Of a stretch of 64,000 bases of DNA, positions 1-10,122 are shown one piece after another. Under the pieces are notes generated by a model. That model was not told the origin of the DNA. It made no database searches and was given only the letters and a program-made list of their open reading frames with translations. Numbering within the stretch: the first letter of the stretch is position 1; each line of letters starts with the position of its first letter. Source of the DNA: Amorphochlora amoebiformis (taxonomy: Eukaryota > Cercozoa > Chlorarachniophyceae); assembly GCA_054601695.1 (NCBI GenBank), contig BAAHQB010000055.1, positions 124,001 to 188,000 of the forward strand, read 5' to 3'. Made by a program: the position numbers and the translations under genes.

Positions 1-91
1 ATATATATTTATAGGATATATACACAGACAAATATACAAATCTATATCCATACAATATTAAATATCTCCAACACAACACAACGTCAACCCG

Positions 92-419
92 AACCCTATC
101 CCTAACCCTAACCCTAACCCTAACCCTAACCCTAACCCTGAGAACCCTAACCCTAACCCTAACCCTAACCCTGAGAACCCTAACCCTAACCCTAACCCTG
201 AGAACCCTAACCCTAACCCTAACCCTGAGAACCCTAACCCTGATACCCTAACCCTAACCCTAACCCTGAGAGAGTCAATGGTCCTAGGACTAAGACATGC
301 TGAATAATCTGATCCTAACCCTGAGAACCCTAACCCTAACCCTAACCCTAACCCTAACCCTAACCCTATCCGTACCCCTAACTCTAACCCTAACCCTAAC
401 CCTAACCCTAACCCTCCCT
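92..419. repeat. Interstitial telomere-like array, CCCTAA orientation
   Basis: Runs of CCCTAA with interruptions such as CCCTGAGAAC. The interruption recurs several times, so the array has a higher-order pattern rather than being a pure telomere. Since it is followed by an opposite-orientation array and then by other sequence, it is interstitial or subtelomeric. Confidence 0.9.
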
Positions 420-488
420 AACTGGAGTTCTAATGAAAAGACTTTATTCTTCGGAGTGGAGGGAAACCATATGCAAGCAACCAAACTC

Positions 489-720
489 ATGGTTAGGGTT
501 AAGGTTAAGGTTAGGGTTAGGGTTAGGGTTAGGGTTAGGGTTAGCGTTAGGGTTAGGGTTAGCGTTAGGGTTAGGGTTAGCGTTAGGGTTAGGGTTAGGG
601 TTAGGGTTAGGGTGGTTAGGGTAGTTAGGATTAGGGTTAGGGTTAGGGTTGTTAGGGTTAGGGTTAGGATATTGTTAGGGTTAGGGTTAGGGTTAAGTTA
701 GGGTTAGGGTTAAGGTTAGG
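489..720. repeat. Interstitial telomere-like array, TTAGGG orientation
   Basis: TTAGGG repeats with TTAGCG and GGTTAAGG variants, about 70 bp after the CCCTAA array and inverted relative to it. The spacer (420-488) is unique sequence. The array decays rightwards into degenerate TTAGG-like sequence up to about 880. Confidence 0.9.
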
Positions 721-939
721 GTTTGAAGAAGAGTTAGGATTTGGGGTAGAGTTAGGTTTGGTTTAGGGTTGGGGTTAGGGCTAGGTTTAGGTAATGGTTA
801 GGTTTGGTATGTGTTTAAGGTCTTGTTAGAGCTAGGGCAAGGTGGGCTAGGGTAAGGTTTGGGGTTTGGGTTGATAATGTTTGGTCAGAGATGTATGTAG
901 AGAAATATAATATATATATATATATATATTATATATGTA

Positions 940-976
<37 letters not shown>

Positions 977-1002
977 TTTATATATATATATATATATATA
1001 TG

Positions 1003-1042
<40 letters not shown>

Positions 1043-1103
1043 TGTTTATCAGTCCGGCGAAACGATAAAAATGGGCGGGAATAATTTTGAGAATGTAAGG
1101 AGA

Positions 1104-1137
<34 letters not shown>

Positions 1138-1685
1138 TGATATATACATATATATATATATATATTATGTATGGACAATATGTATACATATGTACATCTA
1201 CATATATAAACACATGTATGTAAGTGTCCTAGTGTATACCTATATAGAAATCTATATGTAGGTAAGTGTCCTCATGTGTTCCGAGGAGTACTTCGACTTT
1301 CTGGCGGACCATTTGGGAGGGATAATAGGGTCATTGTTATATATATATATATATATATATATGTATTATATTTTTAGATATATATATATATAATATATAT
1401 ATATATATATGTATATATGTACATATACATACATATATATACAACCATACTTCTACTTAGAAGAGGCTGCAATATATGTTAGGTATGTGTAAGTGTATGT
1501 ATGTTATGTACCTTTGTATGTTGAATGTAAATGGCCTATAGTATGTATACATATGTTAGTAACATGTAAGTAATACTTACATGCGAGAGATATAATATGC
1601 ATTGGTGCGTTATATGTATCCAACATACGTATGTTAATATGTGTACCATATTGTTAATATGTGCACCATATATGACATATAAATA

Positions 1686-1729
<44 letters not shown>

Positions 1730-1740
1730 TATACCTAACC
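721..1740. repeat. Degenerate TTAGG-like sequence followed by (TA)n tracts
   Basis: Positions 721-880 hold GT-rich degenerate telomeric sequence. From 905 on it is mostly (TA)n with short unique spacers (1045-1110, 1205-1340, 1440-1680). I see no convincing exon. Confidence 0.8.
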
Positions 1741-2090
1741 TCAGGGTTAAGTTCTTCAAAGGAAAACGAATTCTCATCGACTATCACAGTGCTTATATTA
1801 ACCTAACCCAAACTCCACAGGCTGAAACCCACCATTTATCAGATTGTCGCGTGGGAATAGCGGAGCTTCCACAGGGTTTAGAATTCCCTCAATCTGCTCG
1901 GCACGAGTCCGCTAGAAGCGCTTTAGAAAACCAGATTCTGGATCTCTCGCTATCTCGAAATAGTAGCTCTAGAAATTTTTAAAGGTCGTTACCATACTAG
2001 CCTACTAATAGTAATATTACAAAAATTTTGAATAATAATTTGAGTACATCATAGTTGCATGATTTGCATCTGGTTCCTGTGCTATATCTA

Positions 2091-2131
<41 letters not shown>

Positions 2132-2393
2132 CCAGTATGTCTAATATGTAGAGTATGTATAACACCATATACATCTATCGCCAGTGATCGCAATGACTAG
2201 AGAATGTCTAGAATGTACTAGTCAGAGGTAAGGTATAGTCAATACAGCGCTGTATTACAATATCTAGTCTACATATATATTATGATCATGATTATGATTC
2301 GAACAGTAGAGGCAATGTATAATAAAATAACTTTATCCATGCTCACTGAATTCATTGAGAGTCGCGAGCTATTTCTGGGTTATAAGTTGCAGT
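1741..2393. other. Intergenic DNA 3' of the V-ATPase gene, no gene recognised
   Basis: Mixed-composition DNA with one (TA)n tract at 2093-2128. It contains TCTAGA-rich stretches; a 15-base motif GAATGTCTAGAATGT near 2200 also occurs in reverse complement near 10660. It presumably includes the 3' UTR of the minus-strand gene ending at 2394. Confidence 0.5.
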
Positions 2394-3158
2394 CTACGGG
2401 AAGGCAGTATTCGTGGACATAATGATACCAACGATGACTCCAAACAATCCCAGAGCACTCCCAAAGATCTCTACGATAAGCATCTTGACGAACATGGAGT
2501 CCTGCTGGGCGTGAGCCAGCGCGCAACCGCTTCCCGTGATGCCAACGCAAACTCTGCGAGAGGAAACAAGGTGTTAATTGGCTGGAAAAGGAACAACGAC
2601 TTTGTCAGGTTAGAGGGGTCCTAGGAATCACCCGCAGGCTAGATTGGACAGCCCAACTGTGACTCCAGCCCAGAAGATCCCATAGCCAGCGAAGTAATGT
2701 TCAGAAGTGAGATCGTTGCATTCCAGGATCGAGGCATCGCCCCCAGTCCCGTATTTGCTAATCAGGATGATTGACATGATGACTCCGTAGATGGCAACTG
2801 CCTCGCAGAAGATAATGCTGTGAATGAAGTATGACGTAAGTTTATGCTCGGATATGGAAAATGCTCACTACCTGATTAGGTTCTTTGATCGGATTCGAGG
2901 AGCCTTAACAGAAGCTCCCACTAAGCTTCCACCTGTCAGTAAGATTCCCCTGTGCGGAAAGAAGCTTAGAAACGCCGTGGGTGTACAAATTGCATGTCAC
3001 TCTCACCACGCAGCGCCTACGACCGACAATCCAATTGAAAGCCCGATCCCAACCGCGGCCCATGACTGGGGATTTACACAGCCGATAATTTCCCCCCAGC
3101 CATTGTCTGCAAGCTGTGTTCCGTTGATCCAGCCGCTCTCTGTGACGCCGAAAGACAT
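2394..3158 (-). CDS. ATP6V0B: V-type H+-ATPase proteolipid subunit c'' (VMA16/ATP6V0B type)
   Basis: Membrane rotor subunit of the V-ATPase proton pump. Four exons on the minus strand: 3158-3007, 2949-2872, 2817-2632 and 2553-2394, joined by GT-AG introns of 57, 54 and 78 bp with compatible phases, giving 191 residues. Recognisable c'' segments in order are [39 protein letters not shown] (Glu82), [32 protein letters not shown] and [20 protein letters not shown] (Glu167). Those two buried glutamates are at positions conserved in the family. The length is typical for c'' and longer than ordinary c subunits. The start ATG at 3158 precedes the divergent N-terminus. The introns contain no (TA)n, unlike those of most genes in this window. 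Confidence 0.95.
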
Positions 3159-3740
3159 CGTCTATGCCTGTTTGCTAAGAAGGAGGATCCTCGCTGCCAA
3201 CAAGCCGACAAATACTATGACAAATTAACTTTTCTTTTGAACAGATAACTTACACCAATATGCAGGATATCCTATACTGCATATCCTTGTTGCATTCTGA
3301 CACGTGTCTGGCCATTCCGAGCCGGCATCGGTCAAACCACATCCAGCATGGAAGGGAAGGAGAGATCACGGATAGGGAACGGAGACACAAGGGCATTACA
3401 TGAAAGAGCAGTAGCCGCGAAATCGTAAAATCGAAGTATCATTCCAGATTTCGAGCTCTAAGAAACAGGAATTGAATCCAGGCTTTGGCAACGATGGAAA
3501 AGGAGGTGATATTTTCCGTCTGATTTTTCTCAATTTGCGCGCGAGACTGTATCTATTTCTGTGTATAACTGGGAGGGACGAGGAGTATTGTTATATTCGG
3601 GCTTGGGGGCTTGTTTTCATCGTTTTTATGTTGGTGACGATGTATTTATGTGAATCCTTCCGTGCATGATCACGTACACGTTTCTGTATACATATCACAC
3701 ATGTACACACACATCATATCACTTTATAGCATGTACAGCT
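3159..3740. promoter_or_regulatory. Upstream region of the V-ATPase gene, no other gene recognised
   Basis: Unique DNA between the V-ATPase start and the next microsatellites. Read on the minus strand it contains a GTAAGTTATCTG donor-like sequence followed by a TTTGTCATAG acceptor-like sequence, so a 5' UTR intron is possible. Nothing coding was recognised on either strand. Confidence 0.35.
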
Positions 3741-3791
3741 TAGGTCTATGTATAATGTGTATATATATATATATATTTATATTATATATGT

Positions 3792-3842
<51 letters not shown>

Positions 3843-3995
3843 GTATGTATATATTAATGCATTATGTACACACATGTGTGTTCGTACATATAATGTATGT
3901 AGTATGTACGTACGTATGTGTGCGTATGTACATACACACACACACACACACACGCACACCACAAACACACCCACACACACGCACACACACACACC

Positions 3996-4041
<46 letters not shown>

Positions 4042-4049
4042 TATTGGTA

Positions 4050-4142
<93 letters not shown>

Positions 4143-4158
4143 TAATAGAATAATAATA

Positions 4159-4193
<35 letters not shown>

Positions 4194-4380
4194 TTATACA
4201 TATGTACATATATATATATATATATTACATATACATATATATATATATATATATACATATTTATCACACAAGTATTTATGTACGCACACATGTGCACGCA
4301 AAGACATAAAGCATATACATGGTATACTTGTACATGTATATGTCATGTGCATATCTATACCTACACAATGCTGCATACAG
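3741..4380. repeat. (TA)n and (CA)n microsatellite block
   Basis: Nearly all TA, TATG and CACA dinucleotide-type repeats. The overlapping long frames here are Tyr-Ile or Cys-Val repeats and are not genes. Confidence 0.95.
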
Positions 4381-4432
4381 ATTAAATCCCTACATCTTTT
4401 CCATTATATCGAACTCAAGGCCAACGCGGTAC

Positions 4433-4487
4433 GCTAACCCTAACCCTAACCCTAACCCTAACCCTAACCCTAACCCTGACCCTAACC
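4433..4487. repeat. Short CCCTAA array
   Basis: About nine CCCTAA units, the last slightly altered to CCCTGA, followed directly by CT-rich sequence. Same orientation as the array at the left end of the window. Confidence 0.9.
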
Positions 4488-4686
4488 TCTGGCTCTCCAT
4501 CTCTCTTCTCCTCTCTTTTCTCCGTCTCTCTCCCTTTTCACCCAACATCAACCTAATGTGAATAAACCCGACCCTTACCCAAACCCTAACTCGAAAGTTT
4601 TCGCGTCAAGCAAATCCTAAATCACACAACTCAACCGAATTTAGCTTAATCAACCCTTACCCTAGCTCCTCGCCTTATCGCTAATG

Positions 4687-4815
4687 TACCCCTAACCCTA
4701 ACCCAAGCACCCCTAACCCTAACCCAAGCACCCCTAACCCTAACCCAAGCACCCCTAACCCTAACCCAAGCACCCCTAACCCTAACCCAAGCACCCCTAA
4801 CCCTAACCCAAGCAC
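4687..4815. repeat. 21-bp telomere-derived tandem repeat
   Basis: About six near-perfect copies of a 21-bp unit made of two CCCTAA-like hexamers plus the insert CCCAAGCA. The copies are almost identical, so amplification is recent. The unit is a telomeric seed turned into a satellite. Confidence 0.9.
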
Positions 4816-4870
4816 CCTAACCCTAACCCCAACTCTAACCTTAACCATAATACTTACTTCTAACCCTAAC

Positions 4871-5097
4871 CTTTATATTGAACTAATGGGCCTAATACTG
4901 AGATCACTACTAGTAACCCCAAAATGCCTAATAAACTAATGGGCCTAATACTGAGATCCCTAATAGTAACACGAAATTGCCTAATAAACTAATAGGCCTA
5001 ATACTGAGATCCCTAATAGTAACCCGAAATTGCCTAATAGTAACCCGAGATTGCCTAATAGTAGCCCGAAATTGCCTAATAGTAACCCAAATACTTG
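4871..5097. repeat. Nested tandem repeat, about 50-60 bp and 21 bp periods
   Basis: Three copies of a longer unit (ACTAATGGGCCTAATACTGA followed by GATCCCTAATAGTAACCCGA and AATTGCCTAATAA, with variation) pass into about four copies of a 21-bp sub-unit related to CTAATAGTAACCCGAAATTGC. All units contain CCTAA-type words, so they may also descend from telomeric sequence. Confidence 0.85.
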
Positions 5098-5104
5098 TTA
5101 ACCA

Positions 5105-5187
5105 GAAAAAGGCAGAGGCAAAGGTGAGTGTAGATATGTTGTATGTATATCAATATCAGTGTAAAATACAAGGGAGTGTATACATGG

Positions 5188-5237
<50 letters not shown>

Positions 5238-5297
5238 ATTATTAGGATTTCTCCAGGAGTGTAGGAGAGGGAAGGTAAAGTTATCCATACTATATGA

Positions 5298-5329
<32 letters not shown>

Positions 5330-5381
5330 ATATATTTATATGAATACACACAAACAAATAAACACATATACTCATACACAT

Positions 5382-5425
<44 letters not shown>

Positions 5426-6200
5426 ACAATATATGTGTGTGTACATTCCATGTATATATGGATGTAAATACGTATGGGAATATCTATACATGTATAAATG
5501 CACCTATATAGGAACATTTAGTATCTATGAATATGTCAATACTTTTCATCAAGACATACATACATACCGTACATTTTGCATACACATGTATACCTGTATA
5601 CATACAAACAGTGTACATATACATACACAAATAACATGCATACATTGCGCACAAAAAAGTTATGTGCAATGTTTACATCCATACATGAGACAAATACAAA
5701 ATAACCCATATATTTATTCACATGAATCGTACATGCATACATATAATGCATACATACGTGTACATACATATATACACACATACATTTATGAATTTCATAC
5801 AAATCTACGGTACATATATATAAGTATATTGCATACATATGTATGTACATTCATAAATAGATACATAGTGCATTTGATACAGACATAAGTAAAATAGATA
5901 TATCCAATGTGGAGAATGATAAATGAAGTGCATATATGCATATTACATTCACACATACGCTGCGTACATACATACACTATGCATATACATACATTATATA
6001 CCTTTACGTATTACAGACATACGTATACATATACGTGTAAATAAACATATATGTAAAAGTATATTTCATTTTAAAATTATTATTATTATTATGATTATTA
6101 TTATTATTATTATTATTAATATTATTGTTATTATTATTATTATTAAGGATATTATTATTATAATTATTATTATTATTATGCTATGCATATATATATATGT

Positions 6201-6249
<49 letters not shown>

Positions 6250-6531
6250 ATATATATTATATATATATATATATGTTTAGGTAAACGATGTATGGCATAG
6301 GATCTCGTGGAGTACAAGCAAAGTATGCCATAAACACATACCAACTTCTTTAACATGTATGTATATGCACAGATATATTATAACATTACTAATATATTAT
6401 ATAATATATGTATGTATGTATATTTGTATATGTCTTATATATATATATATTTAGAGTTGTCTTTGTTACATAGTTGTAGATTATGTAAACATATATCTAT
6501 GTACATATATATATATATATATATATTTCAT

Positions 6532-6621
<90 letters not shown>
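5105..6621. repeat. Microsatellite block: (TA)n, (TATG)n and an (ATT)n tract at 6077-6178
   Basis: Dominated by TA and TACA/TATG repeats, with one imperfect ATT trinucleotide tract (6077-6178). No coding sequence was recognised. It ends in a long (TA)n tract directly abutting the copia LTR at 6622. Confidence 0.9.
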
Positions 6622-6625
<4 letters not shown>

Positions 6626-6859
6626 AACGTATACCGGACCTACAAGCTTAACTAGACGTCAGATCGCTAGACTACCGTCATATTCGTAATCTACGCATGC
6701 GAATTAGCAATAGTCATCCGAGGGGAAGATCTTCCAAGGGAAGACCTTAGGTAGGGAAGGCCTTCTACGCGAGAATTTTCTTGTGAATTTAGTCATTATC
6801 ATTTGCCATAATCCAAACGGACAACAGTCAATCGGACAACTACCACTGCTACGCTGACA
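6622..6859 (+). repeat. 5' LTR of the copia element
   Basis: 238 bp with TG...CA termini, identical by eye to 9053-9290. Contains a near-palindromic stretch around AAGATCTTCC and many GGGAAGGCC-like words. Confidence 0.95.
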
Positions 6860-6868
6860 GGTTATGAG
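6860..6868 (+). other. Primer-binding site complementary to the initiator-tRNA anticodon loop
   Basis: GGTTATGAG follows the 5' LTR with no gap. Its complement, CUCAUAACC, is the anticodon loop and adjoining stem of eukaryotic initiator methionine tRNA of the CUCAUAA-loop type. Drosophila copia is known to prime from a half-molecule of this tRNA cleaved near the anticodon stem. The match is nine bases, so the call is good but not certain. Confidence 0.65.
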
Positions 6869-9086
6869 TTTCGAAGCGACACGTACTGCCCTACTCAAGT
6901 GGACTGCCAAGCTGAAGCTTACCAAGGAGGACGACTGGACCAAGTACGCCAAGAGCGTCTCTATGATGGTGAAGGCACTTCAGCTCGAGGACTGCATGAA
7001 GCTTGGGGCACGATCCATCATGGATTGGAAGAATCCTGACGCTCTACGTCCACAGCATGTGGTTGAGATGAAGGAGGGGAAATGGGCAACGAATCTCGAT
7101 GGGAAAGAGGACGCGCATATAAAGTTGAGGATGCTACTGCATGCTACATTGGTGCTCACGGTGGGACGTAAGTATGAACATCTTACAACCGGGAGGGAGG
7201 ATCCAGTGTACCTCTGGGCTCGTCTGCGCGCTGGCATCGAGGGTCCACGACTGTTTAGGAGGATGAAGCTACAGAAGAAGTTGAATCGTCAGACGCTTGA
7301 CGATTACAGCGGCGATTTCGGGAAGCTGGCTTCGGAGATCGAGGAGACGGCGGATGCACTCACCGGGCTGGGCAAGACCATGGACGACGAGGACAGGATC
7401 GTGGCGCTCATGATGGCTCTCCCGGAGGACGAGTACGGCTCTACACTCGAGAATATTGCACTGCACCCTACTACCTACCAAGCGGCGGTAACGGCGATCA
7501 CTAGTGTGGCAGCAAGGAAGGCGGCTAACAACTATGAGACCAAGGTAAAGGATATCGTGGCGGCCGGCCATGAGCATCAAGGGACCAAGAATCTCAAGGA
7601 CATGTCTGCGAAGGATCTTGCGAAGATGAAGACTAGGATCGACAAGTTGATGACCGCGAAGTCTGGGAGGCCGAAGGGAGCATCGAGGAAGTTCAGGGGC
7701 AAATGTTTCAAGTGCAAAAAGAAGGGGCACATGAAGAAGGATTGTCCATTGCTCAACGAACAAGATGATGATGCGGCGATACTTGAGGATAGCAGCGAAT
7801 CGGATTACAACTGGAGCGCGGTGGCAGGCAACTGGGGCGACGGCTCGACTGCTGGATATCTGGTGCTCGACAGTGGATGCACGAGGAGCTGTTTCAAGGA
7901 CAAGCGGTACTTCAAGACCTTCAGGGTGGTGAATAATCATGCTTTCAAGCTAGGCAACGGCGAGACCCGAATGGAATCCAAGGGCTTTGGGGACGTTGAA
8001 GTGCCACTAAGGAATGGGAAAGTACTCAAGATGACCAATGTGGCACATTGCCCCGGAGCTGCGGCGAATTACGTGGCTCAACGGCGGCTACGTGAAGATG
8101 GATATCGACTCAGGTTCGTGGGGGAGCAGGACGACGTCTCGATTATGAAGGATGGAGATGAGATCTGCAGGACTTCTGGGACCAAGAAGAAGCTCTTCCT
8201 CATCCCTGTGGCGAACGATGATAACCTTGGCGCATGGTTTGACGACAAGGCGAGGTGGAGATCCTTATGGAAATGGCACCTGGCACTAGGTCATACGCTA
8301 AGTAGGGTCATCAAGAAGATGGAGAAGCTGGGAGTCGTGGCTGGATTGTCGATTTCCGATGTCAAGGCGCATGCTAGGTTCTATGATACCATATTCAACT
8401 TCAAGGCTCGACGAGAAGATATATATATATCTCCTAAGAAGCAGAATGATGTGTGTATATATCCTGAAATGACGTTCTCCGACGACAAGGCTGCCGACGG
8501 AGAGGGGGAGAAGAATAATGCACCGGATATGGGGGAGTCTGGACGAAAGATATCGAGCACGGACATCGACAACGTTTACCTACATGGACCAGTGGTCATC
8601 TTCGGAGGAAATTTGATACATTGGCGTTCGAAGCGACAGACAATTGCTGTGAAGAGCTCAGCCATTGCCGAGTACGTCGCTTTGTCGGAAGGGCTGGACG
8701 AATTGCTATGGATGCGGAACTTATTTTTAGAGTTGGACGTGAAGTTGGGATCGTCGATGGTTTATGAGGACAACACTGCGTGTATACGGATCGCGGAGAA
8801 TCCTATCTTGTCTCAGAAAACCAAGGCCGTCGATCTGCACTTCCACTACTGTCGGGATCACCTGCAACGTGGGATATATATGTTGGAATATATACCAACA
8901 GATCAACAGTTAGCGGATGGGCTTACCAAGGCTGTGAGCGGTGCTACACTCTTCAAGCTGGCGGAAGTATATCTGGACACGGAAGCGCATGTGGCTCCAA
9001 CCAAGAGCGCAGCAGAGGTCGACGCTGGCAGGAGCGGCGCGTCGAGGGGGAGTGTTAACGTATACCGGACCTACAAGCTTAACTAG
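6864..9086 (+). CDS. Copia Gag-protease-RNase H polyprotein with in-frame internal deletion
   Basis: 740 codons starting at an ATG inside the primer-binding site. Residues 1-270 are a copia Gag (UBN2-like) region. A CCHC zinc knuckle follows (Cys281, Cys284, His289, Cys294), then the aspartic protease motif LVLDSGC (Asp336) and a GAG-pre-integrase segment (WHLALGH, 471-477). The frame then passes through about 90 residues of low similarity into the C-terminal half of the copia RNase H domain: HWRSKRQ, AEYVALSEG (Glu603), YEDNTAC (Asp636) and QQLADGLTK (Asp685). The integrase CxxC and DDE core, the whole reverse transcriptase and the first catalytic Asp of RNase H are missing, yet the frame stays open. 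A complete copia polyprotein has roughly 1300-1500 residues. The stop codon lies 34 bp inside the 3' LTR. GC content is much higher than in the flanks. Confidence 0.93.
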   Translation: MSFEATRTALLKWTAKLKLTKEDDWTKYAKSVSMMVKALQLEDCMKLGARSIMDWKNPDALRPQHVVEMKEGKWATNLDGKEDAHIKLRMLLHATLVLTVGRKYEHLTTGREDPVYLWARLRAGIEGPRLFRRMKLQKKLNRQTLDDYSGDFGKLASEIEETADALTGLGKTMDDEDRIVALMMALPEDEYGSTLENIALHPTTYQAAVTAITSVAARKAANNYETKVKDIVAAGHEHQGTKNLKDMSAKDLAKMKTRIDKLMTAKSGRPKGASRKFRGKCFKCKKKGHMKKDCPLLNEQDDDAAILEDSSESDYNWSAVAGNWGDGSTAGYLVLDSGCTRSCFKDKRYFKTFRVVNNHAFKLGNGETRMESKGFGDVEVPLRNGKVLKMTNVAHCPGAAANYVAQRRLREDGYRLRFVGEQDDVSIMKDGDEICRTSGTKKKLFLIPVANDDNLGAWFDDKARWRSLWKWHLALGHTLSRVIKKMEKLGVVAGLSISDVKAHARFYDTIFNFKARREDIYISPKKQNDVCIYPEMTFSDDKAADGEGEKNNAPDMGESGRKISSTDIDNVYLHGPVVIFGGNLIHWRSKRQTIAVKSSAIAEYVALSEGLDELLWMRNLFLELDVKLGSSMVYEDNTACIRIAENPILSQKTKAVDLHFHYCRDHLQRGIYMLEYIPTDQQLADGLTKAVSGATLFKLAEVYLDTEAHVAPTKSAAEVDAGRSGASRGSVNVYRTYKLN
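9044..9052 (+). other. Polypurine tract of the copia element
   Basis: GAGGGGGAG directly abuts the 3' LTR, the expected position for the plus-strand primer. Confidence 0.8.
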
Positions 9087-9290
9087 ACGTCAGATCGCTA
9101 GACTACCGTCATATTCGTAATCTACGCATGCGAATTAGCAATAGTCATCCGAGGGGAAGATCTTCCAAGGGAAGACCTTAGGTAGGGAAGGCCTTCTACG
9201 CGAGAATTTTCTTGTGAATTTAGTCATTATCATTTGCCATAATCCAAACGGACAACAGTCAATCGGACAACTACCACTGCTACGCTGACA
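9053..9290 (+). repeat. 3' LTR of the copia element
   Basis: 238 bp, identical by eye to the 5' LTR, followed immediately by (AT)n. Its first 34 bases encode the last residues and stop codon of the polyprotein. Confidence 0.95.
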
Positions 9291-9399
9291 ATATATATAT
9301 ATATTACACACACACACACATGTTTGTATATGTATATGTATATATAATGTAACCATATGTGGTGTGTGTTTATTATGCATCCTTGAAATAGTCATATAT

Positions 9400-9448
<49 letters not shown>

Positions 9449-9509
9449 CATGTAATACATACGTTAACATCCTGCCTATACATGAAGATATTCAATGGGT
9501 ATATATGTT

Positions 9510-9541
<32 letters not shown>

Positions 9542-9616
9542 TGTTTAGATAGAATGTATTCATGGGTATATATTTTGATTGAATACACATATTTATATTT
9601 AGATATTTAGATATTA

Positions 9617-9659
<43 letters not shown>

Positions 9660-9699
9660 CATATGCATGTAAATATATATATATATATATGTGTGTGTG

Positions 9700-9732
<33 letters not shown>

Positions 9733-9811
9733 CTTGATGTATTTGGAATATATAAACACAGACATATAGATGTATGTATATATTATATTATAGGTGTTGT
9801 ATGTATGTATA

Positions 9812-9873
<62 letters not shown>

Positions 9874-10038
9874 AATGTATACTTGGTTATTGAAATAGAT
9901 ACTCACATATTATATTACATTATATTATATTATATTATATTATATTATATTATATCATATTACATTATATTATATTATATTATATTATATTATAGGTGTT
10001 GTGCTCCATTTTCGAAAGCGCTGAGAACAACATATTAG

Positions 10039-10122
<84 letters not shown>

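Larger units (their letters stand above)
6622..9290 (+). mobile_element. Non-autonomous Ty1/copia LTR retrotransposon
   Basis: A 2669-bp element bounded by two 238-bp direct LTRs that I read as identical, each starting TGTTAACG and ending GCTGACA. It has a primer-binding site directly after the 5' LTR and a purine tract directly before the 3' LTR. It carries one uninterrupted gag-protease-RNase H frame but lacks the integrase core and reverse transcriptase, so it needs enzymes in trans. Identical LTRs mean recent insertion. It is inserted in (TA)n. The flanks (TATAT on the left, ATATA on the right) fit a target duplication of even length but not the usual 5 bp. Confidence 0.95.

Noticed and set aside
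297-701. Leu-Thr and Val-Arg repeat frames, or a CRISPR-like array
   Set aside because: The period is six bases with no spacers; these are telomeric hexamers.
891-1223. Long Tyr-Ile, Tyr-Thr and Cys-Val open frames here and throughout the window
   Set aside because: They are translations of (TA)n, (TACA)n and (TATG)n on both strands. None has protein-like composition, and they overlap each other in several frames.
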